From contig OY756140.1 in assembly GCA_963576785.1 (NCBI GenBank), positions 2,294,001-2,358,000 on the forward strand: 64,000 nucleotides of DNA. Reading direction: 5' to 3'. A model generated the notes under the pieces. The model was not told the origin of the DNA and searched no databases. It saw only the letters and a program-made list of their open reading frames with translations. The position numbers and the translations under genes were made by a program. Below, one piece after another: positions 1 to 12,531 of this stretch. This DNA comes from Chlorophyllum brunneum (taxonomy: Eukaryota; Basidiomycota; Agaricomycetes; Agaricales; Agaricaceae). Each line of letters begins with the position of its first letter. The stretch's first letter is position 1.

Positions 1-1712
1 TCTACAAGTTCAACCGCCTCATGATCAAGCTGGCCATATCATGGGTGTCATTCATTTGTGACGATTGCGATCCCACAGATCGCAAGACGTTCAAGTGGGC
101 GGTGCATGCGCTTGAGTTCACGCTGCATCGAACGAAACGAAATATCTTACAGCTCCCTGAAGAGCACTTTAATATGCTACGGCAGAAGGTGGCAAGCTGC
201 ATGACACTTCTAATCAGTCATTTTGATATTCTTGGAGCACGATCAACTTTGGAAGCAAGGAGGGAGAAAGAGAGACAAGAGGAGAGATTGAAACGTCAGG
301 CACCCTCGCAGCCAGATGAGGAAGACGAGTTCTCTGGATCACTTGTTTCCGAGCATGACAATGCATTTGCATTCACTGATTCAAGTACTCGGCTATACTG
401 GGACCGTATCCTACAATCCATCGGCGACCTCGAGGCATTCCGAGCTGCTCGAGGAGCACAGCATCGCATTTTGGGCAAAGTCCTTGACAACGAGAAACCA
501 GAAGATCGTTCGCTCGTATTCTTAGCGTCTTCGAGCTCAAACATTTCTATCCGGTGGCAACAAGGAAAATTCATAGGAGCCGGGACGTTTGGTTCTGTGT
601 ACCTTGCCGTCAACCTCGACTCTGGATCGCTTATGGCTGTCAAGGAGATTAAATTCCAAGAAGTCTCTGGTCTACCTAATCTGTATTCGCAGATCAAGGA
701 TGAGTTGAGCGTAATGGAGCTACTGCATCATCCCAACGTTGTCGAGTACTATGGTATTGAGGTGCATCGAGACAAGGTCTACATCTTCGAAGAATATTGC
801 CAAGGCGGTAGTCTTGCTACTCTACTGGAGCACGGTCGGATCGAAGATGAGTGTATTATCCAAGTCTATACCCTACAGATGCTAGAAGGTTTGGCGTACC
901 TGCATTCAAAAGGCATCGTCCACCGTGATATCAAACCTGACAGTATGTCTTCCCCATTTTCCCAACATACCCATTTACTCACCAAACCATAGATATTCTA
1001 CTTGATCACCTTGGTGTCATCAAATTCGTAGACTTCGGTGCAGCCAAAATACTCGCCAAGAACCATCGTACCTTCCAAAGATCCCGTCGCGCTATGAGTG
1101 ATTATGGAACCAACGGCAACTACAGTCTGAATGCATTTCCTGCCATGAGCAATGGTCTTACAGGGACGCCGATGTACATGTCACCAGAGGTGATCAAGAA
1201 TGACAAACGCGGTCGACATGGCGCCATGGATATTTGGTCATTAGGTTGTGTCGTGCTGGAGTTCGCTACCGGAAAGAAACCTTGGAGTAACCTCGATAAT
1301 GAATGGTAGGTTGAAGAAAACGTACTGTTTGCACCGAAACTGACGAGTGTGTACCAGGGCCATTATGTTCCACATTGGTGTTGCCACTCAGCATCCTCCA
1401 CTACCAGAACCTGACCAGCTCAGTCACCTGGGTATTGATTTCATTAGGCAATGCTTAACAATCGAACCAATCCTACGGCCAACCGCAAAAAGCCTCATGG
1501 ACCATCCTTGGCTGGCTGAGTTACGGTACGGACTCGACGAACCTGATATGGCTACCAGTCCTCCCGCCCATATGCCGTCATTGAACGGTTTCGAGAACGC
1601 CACTGTTGGCCGACAAGCCGCGATTATACAGGAGAAAGAAGTCGAAAAGATCACGTCTATATCGCCGACTACGCCAACATCCGAGCTGACCCTTGACTTG
1701 AGCGATGTATAA
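1..1712 (+). CDS. SSK2: MAP kinase kinase kinase of the HOG/stress pathway (Ssk2/Wis4 type), 3' part
   Basis: The frame is open at the left window edge, so the N terminus lies outside. Three exons are supported: up to 942, 993-1305 and 1358-1712; the introns are about 50 nt and restore HRDIKPDN and NEWAIMF. The first ~170 visible residues are the helical region upstream of the kinase typical of Ssk2/Ssk22/Wis4. The kinase domain follows: glycine loop GAGTFGSV, lysine in MAVKE, catalytic HRDIKPDN, VDFGAAK, GTPMYMSPEV and the C-lobe DIWSLGC. A low-complexity tail of about 60 residues ends at the TAA at 1710-1712. Family knowledge: these MAPKKKs are activated by a two-component response regulator (Ssk1) and phosphorylate the MAPKK Pbs2 under osmotic and oxidative stress. 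The lysine, HRD and DFG residues are present, so it should be active. Other MAPKKK subfamilies are less likely because of the conserved pre-kinase region. Confidence 0.92.
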
Positions 1713-1907
1713 TTCGATCATAGTGTAATCTTAATGCTGCTCTCGGTACTTTGCATCTACTTGTACACATACACAATTCTTGTATTCCCACAAGAGCGTC
1801 TCTACCTTCACACGTATTGGAATTAATCCGTAATCGACAACAATGATCGCGAGCTCAAAGTAAATGATAAAACAAAGTTCGAAAGGGTCCTAAAACGATT
1901 GCTGGTG

Positions 1908-4425
1908 TCACTCTATGACCCAACGTTTTGCGTGTGCGTGTTGGCCACTGTTGTTACGAGAATGAGAGTAATTGTAGTAGCTTTCCCAGCTGGAAGCCGA
2001 CTTTTCGCTAGAATAACTATGAGTGGATCCATCAGAGGGTGCTCTAGTCAGTGCATGTAAGGGTAGGGCTACCGCCACGTTAGACTGGGGTGCCTGTTTA
2101 TAGAACCTGGGACCGTTGCTGATGAATAATTGTCCTCGACCGGGGAACTCATTCCCGCATGTTGCATTGAAGGTGGGCATGGGTTTTTCAGTGGGGGGGA
2201 ACTCGACCTTCTCATCATCATACTCATACTCAGGGGTGACAATACCGAACTCGCCAGCGGCGGGGAATGCTTCCTGTGCAGAGACTAAAGGGGGGGTTAA
2301 ATTATGATCAGGTACGGGAGCTGATTTGGAAACTTACGATAGCGGAGCAGGCCTTTGCCAAAATTCATACGGCAGAGAAGACCAAGAATGAGGCAGGAGA
2401 TGGTCAGGAGGACTGAGGCGACTGCGATGACAGAGAAGAACCTCCAGGTGATAAAAGTCCAGCGGAAGGTGGTGGAGACGAACATGACGCCCCAACCACC
2501 GAGGTACATTATGCAGAAGCCCAAGAAGATCAACATCGGGATCCTGAGTTCACGTCTGGCACCGAACCAGCCCTGTAGCGCCAAAAAAATTTGAACAAAG
2601 GACACACCGAAGAATAACTATCACATACCACCATCAACCAGGGAACCAAAAGCTGTAAAGTCATCAGATGAAGGAAATATAACAATTGGGCAGAAAGCTT
2701 ACGGCGAGGGTAATTATACACGAGGCCAAATAAACTTTGCGCAAATCTACGAGATCTCCGATGACATTGGTAACCAAGCGATCCAACCACAAAGAAACGG
2801 TGACAACCATGAAAAAAAGGCTTAGTTGGATGGTGATCGACAGCATGAGGACAAGTTTGTACATCCTGTTGATAACACGGGATGCACCAACACGCTTGAA
2901 AGTCTGCCATCCAAAGAGCTACCAAGGTTGAGTTATGCAGTCCTATAATGTGCCGAGGATTCTGACCTTAAACAACCTCCAAGACAAGAAGCAAGAAACC
3001 AGCAAAGCGAGAACATTCACCGCCAAGCTAGAAATCTCAGCAGCCCTGCGACCGTCCCAGTAGCTAGAGGTAATAGGAAGTCGAGACACGCCCTTACAGG
3101 CACCCTTGGTAATAAGGGTAGTGAATTGGCTGCGGAAGTTGGCAGTATCAACGAGCTGGATGCTTCCCCAAGCAGTGGCTACAATGTGAGTGACAAGAGA
3201 CGCCAGGATGTGAGGAATGGATTCGTTAAGCAGTGCAACGACAGACATCCCAAGGACCCAGAACTGGAACGCTATGAACACAATGTCCTCGCGTTTGGTG
3301 TTTTCCAAGCTAAGGGGTTTGCTGAGCCGAAATTCGCCGACGGAAGTGGCGACGCTTACATGGACAATGGGTAGCTCAAAGCATGCAGGCAGACCGTGTC
3401 AATCTGTGTCACCTCCGTCGCGGCATCTGCCAGATGATCCTCCCGTCGCAAGAGCTACGATTCACGAGTGGTTTAAGTGGGAAATCCAATCAATACTACA
3501 AAGGCTCACATGAACAACAACATCGTCCTCGTCATCAGGCTCTGAATCTCTGTCCTCGTCATCGTCATTGCCCTGGCGTTCATTGGTCCCTGAATTGTCA
3601 ATTCTGGGTGGTGCTTGTGTCTGAGCAACAGACGTTGGGACGACTATGACTGTGTTGGTTATGGTAGCCGGAACAATACTGGTGGTGGTAACGACCAAAG
3701 ATGGAGTGACTACGGCAGGCGCCAAGGGAGCGCTTGAGATCGGGGGTACCGTGGCTGGCGTAATAGTTATCGCTCCCTGGCTAACGGTGACACTTGTCTG
3801 AGCGCTTTGAAAAGCAACTCGGTCAGACGGTGCAGAAGACGAGATGGAAAGAAGGGCTGGGGTGATCGAGGGAGTTCGAGTGGCCAAGAGGCTTGTATCT
3901 GGTATTGGTCCTTGGCTCCTCGCCGACGATGGAGAATTGACATTATATGCCGACGTCGGGGCCAAATTATCTTGTTGACTGGTAGTACCATTTTGCGGGA
4001 GAGGCCAGATGGTATCGCAGAAGTCGCCCTCCAGGTTGAGGTCTGAAGGAACCCAGTCGCAAATGCGCAAGGTCGAGTTGGTATAGATTGGGAGACCCTT
4101 GACGATTGCCCCCCCTCGCCGGACCAGAGCAGTGCCAGCATTGAACGCACTCGCGTTTATAGTGAAGGCTTTGCTTTGCAACGCAAGCTGGATAAGGAAG
4201 TGGGTGATAGAGAATACGAGGTAGATGGACGTCAGACGAGAAAATGTAACGCGCTCCCACTACAATAGCAACGTGAGTGGGATGGAGCCAGTGTCCAGTC
4301 GGGGTACCCTTACAAATAGCCTTGCATACGCAGGGAGAGGAAGGTAGGTCCACACATATTTCAGGCGCATATTGGAGATGAAGGCCTATAATGATGAGAT
4401 GGGCAGAGAGAATCCGGGAGCGCAT
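1908..4425 (-). CDS. conserved fungal multi-pass membrane protein with Ser/Thr-rich ectodomain, function unknown
   Basis: Exon 1 is 4330-4425 and exon 2 starts at 4259; five or more further short introns join in phase down to the TAG at 1908. The protein of about 700 residues has an N-terminal hydrophobic segment (TSIYLVFSITHFLIQLAL), a Thr/Ser/Pro/Val-rich stretch of ~150 residues ending in an acidic patch (GNDDDEDRDSEPDDEDD), then about seven hydrophobic helices. These include IVFIAFQFWVLGMSVVALL, LAVNVLALLVSCFLSWRLF, LMLSITIQLSLFFMVVTVSL, MLIFLGFCIMYLGGWGVMF and VIAVASVLLTISCLILGLL. A soluble Ser-rich tail of ~120 residues closes it. The arrangement (ectodomain, seven helices, cytoplasmic tail) resembles a receptor, but I see no motif of a named GPCR or channel family. 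I recognise it only as a conserved basidiomycete-type protein, so no function is assigned. Its start lies 422 bp from the stop of the TFIIIC gene. Confidence 0.8.
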
Positions 4426-4847
4426 TTCTCACCCGGAAATCCGAAGAGCGAGTGACCGAGTAAATACAAAGGACCTCTAGGGCCAACTACGGGGCGGCAC
4501 TGCCAGAGTCCCGTCGGAAAAGAAAGTAGAGCTGAGAGAAAGGTCCGGCCAGAGTAGAAGGAAAGGAGGGAGGGCGATGGTGGTGGTCCCGGAGTCAAGG
4601 GCAGCAAGGCTTGGCCATCATTTGATTGCGGACTATGTACTGCTCGAGAGCAACCACTCCAACCGTCTCGTGTTGCCACGGCACTGCACGTGCCACTCAT
4701 TCACTTCCACTCCCACCAACCTCCCCAACAACCCCATCACTCGTTGATCCCAAACAGCCACTGTAGTACGTGCTGTTCCACCTGATCCCAAGCTCATGTC
4801 ATTATCCACCTCATGCCCTGACTACACGCTTTCCCTGGTACCTACAT
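4426..4847. other. intergenic region, promoter of the membrane protein gene
   Basis: 422 bp between the start of the membrane-protein gene (4425, leftward) and the stop of the TFIIIC gene (4848, leftward). It is moderately pyrimidine/purine skewed. I see no conserved coding frame, tRNA or clear TATA element. Confidence 0.6.
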
Positions 4848-7800
4848 TCAGGCCTGATACCACCGTCGAGCCCCAGCGAAACAAAAAACATGTCTCCCCT
4901 CCCTATCGTCAAAAGGTCTCGCGGCATCCTGGAAGATACTATGCCCACTATTGATCTGCATTCTCAAGAAGCCTTCTGTGAGTAGCCGCCGCGTGATCTC
5001 GTACACTTCTTGCCTGTCATAGGTCGACCGCAGACGCCATCTGATCTCCGTCTGCACTCGATGATTAGACGCGGGAAGAACCTCTCCACGGTTACAACAC
5101 ACCTGAGATATACCTGGTCTGAAGACTACCAGTCCAAGGACTGCTTTCAGTGCTGCCCCCCAATATTCCCCGATCCGACGTCCCTCTGTGTCAAGCCAAC
5201 GACGTGGAAAAACCCTTGATAAAGGCCTTTCGCATATCTTGATGCTCCAATATCTGATGAACGGTGCTGATACAAGCACTAGGGATGTGTAACCAGTCCA
5301 ATATACCAAGGGAACGGTCGTTTTCGCGAGCTGCTGGACAGCATTAAGGAGGTCAGTTTTTGGAATATTGGCAACTGTCTAGACAGGATAGTCAATCATC
5401 TCAATTCCGTCCAAGCCAAAAATAAACCTACTTGTAACATCGATATTGTGATCCCATCTCTCCCTGCATCATGAACGATCTCCAAAACCTCGTGCAGGAT
5501 TTTCTGATCCTCAGGACTTGAGTGCTCGTTTACACTTCCTACCCCCTTCGCAAGACATATTTTACAATCAATCAATTTGTTGTCACCGCTGGTGAGCCTG
5601 CAACAGGCAGTTTCTCCGCACGCTGTCACACCATGACCGTCCACCAATTCGCCATCTGGCTCCACGACAGATTCATCAGCATTTTCGTCGGGCCCAGTCT
5701 CATAACGGATCTGGCTGGTCGAAACGATCCTTCGGTAGAGGACGGAAGTTTCGATCTGATCGTCGTCTTTTTCCTGAGAGTGAGTAAATCCACTTCCACT
5801 CCTTGAACCTCCTCACCTGCTTTCTTGCTATTCCAATCCAAGGCTATCCGCGCTGTCTGAGCCTGGGTCGTATCAATCTTGAAATCAATCTGATGGCGCG
5901 GGTGAGTAGTGCAATACAACGATAGAGCGATCACTTTGCCTTATTCTCCACGACGAGTTCTATCAATGCGGCGCAGTCCCCATCCGTGGCAGTAAGGGGC
6001 CATTCCCGCCATGCATCGTCCTGAGCAATCAGTTCCTCTAGAGCAATGGCATCCTGGAATGTTTCCCTAGGTACCAAACCTCCGATGGTATTGAGGTTCC
6101 TGTGTCAAAACGATCAGCATTGTGTGAAATGAACGTAGCTAAGAACACTCACATATCGGAGATTTTCAGGTGCCTTCCTGGTGTTGACTTTTGCGGATCC
6201 CGAATGAGTTTGGATAAGACACCTCGAGCAATCATTGATTTTGCCGCTACCTCAACATTTTTTTGACCCACGCTTTGGAGAATCAGAGCACCTTGAGTTG
6301 CGCCATAGCGCTCAATTGGTGTGCCAAGGGTCATCTACTAGCATCGGTAAAGAAGGGATGCACCAAAAAGAGGATTGCACACCTTCATGGCAGCCTCAGC
6401 TAATCCTACAGAATCAGAGGTCGTCTCGACGGCTAAGGGAATATCCTCGACAGCCTGTGTGAAAGCTTGTCGCATCAGCCTCTTCTCTCTCCCTTCCTCG
6501 ACGTTGGCGTTCCACATGAAGTCCCAGGTCAAACCTGGTACCTCGGTAATATCGACTTCGTATTCTTCTAGCAATTCCCGAACAGTCGACGGGAGAATGA
6601 CAGTAGCATTCTCCCGGGTATGACCATAGCCAACCCGTCTTGAAACTGTGAGAACGAGGTAGGGAGGGCGGTGATTTGGGCACTTACAGTGCGTTTTTGT
6701 CAATATATCGACGCAAAAATTCAATATGTATAGCGAGATCGAACTTAGACGTGCTTTGCGGTTCGCCGTCTGGTAATAAGGGAGTCCCTCGGTGCTGCAC
6801 CCAGAGTTCATACCACTTCTCTTCTAATCGATTCATATATGCCTCGTTTCCAGGGGCTTCTCGGATATGAGCCAGCCTCTGGCGAACCGTATTCCGAGGT
6901 ACTGCTGGGAAGACTTGCTCAAAGGCGGCCCAATCAACCCGTGTGACACTGCGACATCGTGCTCTGATAATGGCTGCGGCATCTCGTGCCAATTCATCGT
7001 AATCACGGGTCCACTGGAATCTATGTCTTCGAGACGCTCTGACCGGTTTCTCTACAGACTCCGCCTCTGCCATTTTACCATGAGATATCTCACAGAGTGG
7101 CCTGGTCTAGGGATATACTCACCAGACGGTTTATTTTTCCCTTTCCTTCTTTTCTTTGGAGGTTCTTTGGGTTCCAATGGCGCACCTTGTCTTGAGACTA
7201 AGCTCTGGACGGAAGGTTCTAAGGGATTCAGCACGATGGGTGGAGGTGGAGGAAGAGGGGAAACTGCAAGGGCTACTGCCAAAGGTTTGTTCGCGATTTT
7301 GAGCGCTTTGGCCATGTCAGCTTCTCGAATAGCACTAATGATATCTCTCTCCCACTTTTCCGTTTCTTGCGTCGACCCTGCTTCGAGGAAGCGTTTCTCA
7401 ACTCGTTTGACCCTGCTCGAGGCAGCAGAGCTGAGAAGACTTGGATGAACTCGAAGTAATAATACATCCCACTCTTGCTCTCTCTTCCTCCTAGCTTCTG
7501 CAGCTTTCTTTGCAAGCAATTCCTTGACTTCGGCAGCACGGCGGGCGCGCTTTTCGACTCCTGATACCCGCTTTTCCTTTTCCTTGGCCTTGCCCAGTTC
7601 TCGCAACAGCCTCTCCCTCATCTCGCCATAAAAGGTAACAACAGCATCTTTCGATGCACTGCTTACGCAACAGATTCTCTCCATCAGCTGTTCTCTTGCG
7701 TTGTCATCGGTCCTTTCGAGGGGCGTCCCAGCAGAATGGATATCGATGTATTGCTTGAGATATTGCATTTGATGCCAGGTCAGGACGTACTTGAAGTTCC

Positions 7801-10800
7801 ACGAACCAAGTCGCCGGAGCGACCGAGCCAAGCTGACGTTGACAGAGGTCGCTGGTCGAGGTCCGGTTGGCAATTCACCACTTGGATAAATAGATGTTTC
7901 AACTGAAGCGGTCCGAAGGGTGTCCCAAAACTGGAGTGCGGTATCCACCGTATCGATTGCCATGCTTTTCCAGAAAGGGGGATTCGTCTCTGACTCCCGC
8001 CACCCATGAACGGCAGCCACATCGTTCAACTTCCAGAAAGAGGGTGCAAGCATAGGAGTACTTGTTGTCCAACCCTGGAGTGATGTAGTATCGAACTTTA
8101 CAGAACGATCCCCGCTGATTCCGCATGTGATCCATGGCCGTTCTGATTCCGAGCGCTGAAGGGGTGTGGAAATGCCAAGGAGCCGTAACACCTCAAGCAT
8201 CTCCAGAAACCTGGAACGTGCACGGGATCGTCCAATCTGTATGAACGAATAGAGCTCAGGGGGAAGGTCGCGAACTGGAGTCTGGCGTGCCTCTGTGGCG
8301 AAGAAATCCGAAAGTTCTTTGCTATGCGCGAGACACGATACGAAAGAGCAGTATTTGACGAGGGGGATATCGTAGCAGAAGAATGAGATATCTATGATCT
8401 TGTGCTCCTTTGACACGAGGTTGGGCGAAGGCTGTCCGGAATCGAATGCCTGAAGAGCAAGCAGATGCAATTCCCGAACTCGTGCCATCTTGCCTACGAT
8501 GAAGCCGTACAACTGACCTAACGTCGTCCTCTCGGCGAGCAAGACTTCACGAATCGTCCCATCGTCGTACGCAAAGAGTTGATTAGCTCTCGCAATGTTC
8601 TTGCTCCAACGTTCTTTCTTGTCTGTCCCGGGTTGCTCCAGTTGCAGGAGTTGCAGGGGCAACGAGCTTCGTGAGATAGATGTCGGGTCTGCCCCATACT
8701 CTACCCTCTCATCTATCTTCACGTAAGATGCAGTTTGAGGGATAGGTTGCATGGTTTTGGACAATTCTCCAAGATAATCCTTCAACTGAAGTTTTGTAAT
8801 ATGGGGAAGATATGCGATCCTGGCTGGTCGATGGATGCCCGTGTGAGTTTGCACGGAAGTTTTAAGTTGTTTTATTTTCCCCCGTGCTTCGAGTGCATCC
8901 AGTGCAGCTGTTGCGGTTCTTTTGTCTGTTTTAATACCAGGAGGGGCACTTGTTGGCTCGCCTGCCTGGGCGAGTGACACCAATAGAGCTGTATGGGCGT
9001 TGGAGAACTCTTTGGTTTGAGTATTGACGGCACCCCCAAAGCTCTCGATGATCCGGTACATTTCACCCTCACGCCTAAGATGAGACACGTTGATACGGCT
9101 CCTCGTGCTTGCAGATTTATTATCCGAAGGCAGCGTGCTTTCATCCGACGCCAACAACAGCTGCATAGGAAAAAAGTGAGAGTTACTTTGAACACACAAG
9201 TGATCTCACGTACACTATTAGATAATTTCTGAGGTATGTCTCGTGTCAAGACAGGATCTATTGGTATTGTGAGTTCCTCCTGGGGAACCAACACCCCCTG
9301 GGCGACAGACAATCGAGGCTCGATATCAGTGGGCTGAGCTCTGATACCTACAGGCGTGGCCGAGGCTTCTTCCTGAGGGTGGGCACCCACAGGGGAAATC
9401 ACATCAGCACCCTGATGAAGCGAAGAGGTGGTATCTGGAGTCGGGGAAATGCCATCCCGCTCTACACGCTTCCTCCGCTTGAGTCGGCGAGGAGAGTCAA
9501 TATCCGTCACGGCAGCTGATCGCTTTCCAATTGTACGATCCCCCTTCCCCGGAACGGCTTGTGAGATAGATGTAGCAGTGTCTTCCACAACCGGAGTAGC
9601 CTCAGTAGTCTCGGCCGTGGTGGGCTTGTTCTTCGGTGGACGACCGCGCCGTTTCGGAACTAGATGACCATCAGAGAGAGATGAAAAACAGGGCCTTTTA
9701 GAATCTACCTTTGGGTTCAACTTGAGTTTTGTCATCCTCCTTTGACCGTCGTCTTTTGGCGGGTGGATCCGCAGAACTAGCATTGAACTCGCCCACCTCC
9801 TCAGCCTTGCGTTTTCTACTAGCTCTTGTCGGCTTATCATCCCCGCCATTTACAGATTTCCGCGGACGTCCCAGCTTAACAGTTCCGTCTGACAATACGA
9901 GGTTTTTGGGCGGCGCTCTTTTCTTCCTAGCCATGACAATAGCATCCGGTTTGTATTCATCCTGGTATTCGGCTAAAGCCGCCTCATCCTCGTAATATGC
10001 ACCGGGATATAGGGTGGCAAATTGGCCAACCTTTGTGAAGTCCACGTTGCCGTACCCCGCAGAAGATGGATCAAGCTGCTCCTGAGTAACCAGCTTACGA
10101 TATCCTGCAACAGTGTAATAACGATGCCGTCGTTCTCGACCACTGGTTTCCATGAGGCCTGCAATTCCAAGATCACTGAGATGAGATGGCGGGGGAACTC
10201 TATCAGCCCTTGCAAGTAGCAGCTCAATTGTCCGTTTATCGAAGTGGCAAAGTGCCGTTGAGAGTTCCTAGTCCATTTAAGCTTGACGTATGGGCCAGGG
10301 AAATGTAGCAAACACGAACACTCAATGTCATTCCACGAGTTCCCGTCTCTTCGAGGAGGTCGAGGATCTGTTTGTGAATCGTGACGTTGATCTTTACTCC
10401 ACTCACTTCCTCTGCTTTATCGTCAGGCCAGACTCACAAGCAAGACAATAACTCACTCGCAAGACAATCTTTCTCTTCCTCTTCAGCCTCGTCGTCCTGA
10501 GTATCCAAGATAACACCCTCGGGCTTGCTTTCCGATGTGACGAGCCGAAAGCATTTCACCAATGCATTGCTTGATTTCTTCCTTGAGCTCGGTACCACAA
10601 CCTTCTCGATGACCCCTTGATGGATGAGTTCCTTGATTCTGCTTTGAAAGAATCGCCTGTCAGTTTTTGTCGGATTGGAGAATCCCTAGATTCACATGAG
10701 CTTCAATCAGCCAAAAAATTCGTGACCAACGTACAAGGGTAATGAGCATGTTGTTAGATTCATGTATGTGATTTTTGGAAGCCTTTAATAGTTTGACCAC

Positions 10801-11891
10801 GCGAGATTTCACAAGAGGCAAGCTGGATAAGTGTCGGGCATCGATGGCACCAAAGTCAAGGCCAAGCTTTGCGATGGTAGATTCCTCTTCCACTGCCTCT
10901 TCGTTCGTTTGTCGCACTATTTTGTCCTCCTCTTCCGCTTGATGTTCCTCCTCACGAATCGCTTTCCAATGAGGACTTTTTTCAAAGAAATGGCGATGAA
11001 TTACAAAGTTGGTTCCGATCCCTGGCTTAGGGACCTTGACCCTGCGATTTGAGAGACGTTGGTAGAGTACATTACAATGACACAGGCTACTTACACAAGG
11101 TTGAGCTCCTGAAGTTGTTTGGTGAGGTAGAAGCAAGTTTTTTGGTCGTAACCAGATTCTTTCCCGAGTGTAACGACGGAGACACCATCATCCCTTCCTC
11201 GCGTTATTATCTGAAGTGCAGAGTATACCATAGGGCTCAATTTGGCGAACTGGAGCGCACTAGTATCAGGAACAAGTAATCGACTACGCATAAATGCAGC
11301 ACATACCCGAATATGGGACCCTGTAATGGCTGCGTATATCGCATTTTGTTCCACAGCGATCCTCAGACTATCCCCAAACTCCTGGGCTAAAGATTCCAGT
11401 GACCGATTCTTCGCATCTGGTATGAGGTTCAGTTCAGGCGGCTGCATGTCGACATGCTTCTCCCCCTTCTCTTCCGCTTTCTTCTTCTTGCTGGTTTGAG
11501 GGGCAATCCACACCCCTGAAATCAGTCCTTCAGGAACGGTGCCCACACGAATAGTGGGATGTTGCACGACGAGGGACCACACGAAAGCACAGAACGCATC
11601 GTCCGGATTCTGCGCATGCGGAGTCCCGGGTTGAACGTAAAAATCGATTATGAAATCCCTTAGGCGTGAAACGTTGGACCCTGGAGTGCATTAGCAGGCA
11701 GATAGATTAGTTGAACGTTCATGGCCAAGTATTAAAATGGACAGTTGGCTGTGGGGTTCGAACCCAAGCACGGCGCATTGAACTCATCCCGTTTCTCTCC
11801 CTAAACGCCATCACATGATGAAGTAGAAGCACCCACCGAGATCGCCATCGAAAGAAAGTTCGCGCAGGCAGTGGTGAACGAGATCATCCAT
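4848..11891 (-). CDS. TFC3: transcription factor IIIC largest subunit (tau138/Tfc3/Sfc3), B-box binding
   Basis: This is the largest gene in the window, with many short introns and a product of roughly 2,000 residues. I chose the ATG at 11891 because the first exon reads MDDLVHHCLRELSFDGDLG, the typical start of this family. It joins through a ~145-nt intron to SNVSRLRDFIIDFYVQPGTP. The B-block-binding winged-helix region follows (VVQHPTIRVGTVPEGLI; GKESGYDQKTCFYLTKQL, around 11.1-11.5 kb). A second winged-helix stretch (LDALEARGKIKQLKTSVQ) lies near 8.8 kb. Two AT-hook-like cores, KRRGRPPKNKP (about 9.63 kb) and KLGRPRKSVNG (about 9.87 kb), sit in a charged linker. The C-terminal region (FPRRWLDTEGRRIGEYWGAAL; EIRWRLRSTYDRQEV) runs to the TGA at 4848. 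Known role: recognises the B box of tRNA genes and, with the other TFIIIC subunits, recruits TFIIIB for RNA polymerase III. An in-frame 48-51-nt intron near 5.07 kb is probable because its removal restores RPGISQ-TEIRW. Confidence 0.92.
11754..11765. promoter_or_regulatory. B-box-like palindrome inside the first TFIIIC intron
   Basis: The 12-bp perfect palindrome GGGTTCGAACCC contains GGTTCGAACCC on both strands. This matches the RNA polymerase III B-box consensus GGTTCGANTCC at all but one position. It lies in the first intron of the gene for the B-box-binding subunit. No tRNA cloverleaf can be folded around it (acceptor arms do not pair on either strand). A regulatory role is only a possibility. 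Confidence 0.3.
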
Positions 11892-12531
11892 GAGCGGTGC
11901 AAATGACCGTCGAGAAGGCTTGAGGTTTCAGAGCTATTCGGCGATTCGTCAGGCTGGAAGATCGATATAAGCCAAGATGCAAAGGGTAGATTGAGGTCCC
12001 GATGTCGAGAAATACCTACCTTTGAGCGAAGCAGCTTCCTAGTTGTTGACTAAGGGGGTCGATAATCAGCCCCCTTGGAGGTCTTGTTACATGCGTGACA
12101 ACCGTCACGGCGTGCCATTCTCCACTCAAATGGCTCAACGGGAACAGCGTTGTCATAAGGCTGTGCCAGTATGCAATACTACATGTACAAGTGAGGTTCG
12201 GCATGCTTGACAGTAAATCGAAAGCCCAAGAAAAATAGATAGAATCTATTAAGTCGGTACAGTACGAGTCATATATGTAGAAGAATGGGTCGTGAATGGG
12301 ATGGGTGAATGCCGTCATAAATACACATGTGCAGTGGGCAGGAGAAACCAAATGAAGTTCATGCACGAAACGCGCAGGGGTAAATTTTATGCTCTATATC
12401 TTCCGTGTTGGATCTATGTGCATCATCGTCTCCTCGCAAATAAGTATGAGAGGGTGGGCCGAGGATGAGGCAAAGGAGTTCAAGGCAAGTGACCGAATGC
12501 AACCTAACGGGACGTGGCAGGGAGTTGACAC
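11892..12531. other. intergenic region between Ups-like and TFIIIC genes
   Basis: 640 bp holding the 3' flank of the leftward PRELI/Ups gene and the promoter of the leftward TFIIIC gene. Short open frames in it have no recognisable similarity. No RNA gene or repeat is evident. Confidence 0.55.

Noticed and set aside
6867..7448. Rightward open frame of 193 codons
   Set aside because: It is antisense to TFIIIC coding exons with recognisable conserved sequence; codon pattern and composition are those of a shadow frame.
11690..11834. tRNA gene inside the first TFIIIC intron, suggested by GGTTCGAACCC
   Set aside because: On the minus strand the 3' arm AGCCAAC has no complementary 5' arm at the right distance, and the plus strand T-arm does not pair. 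No anticodon arm can be built.
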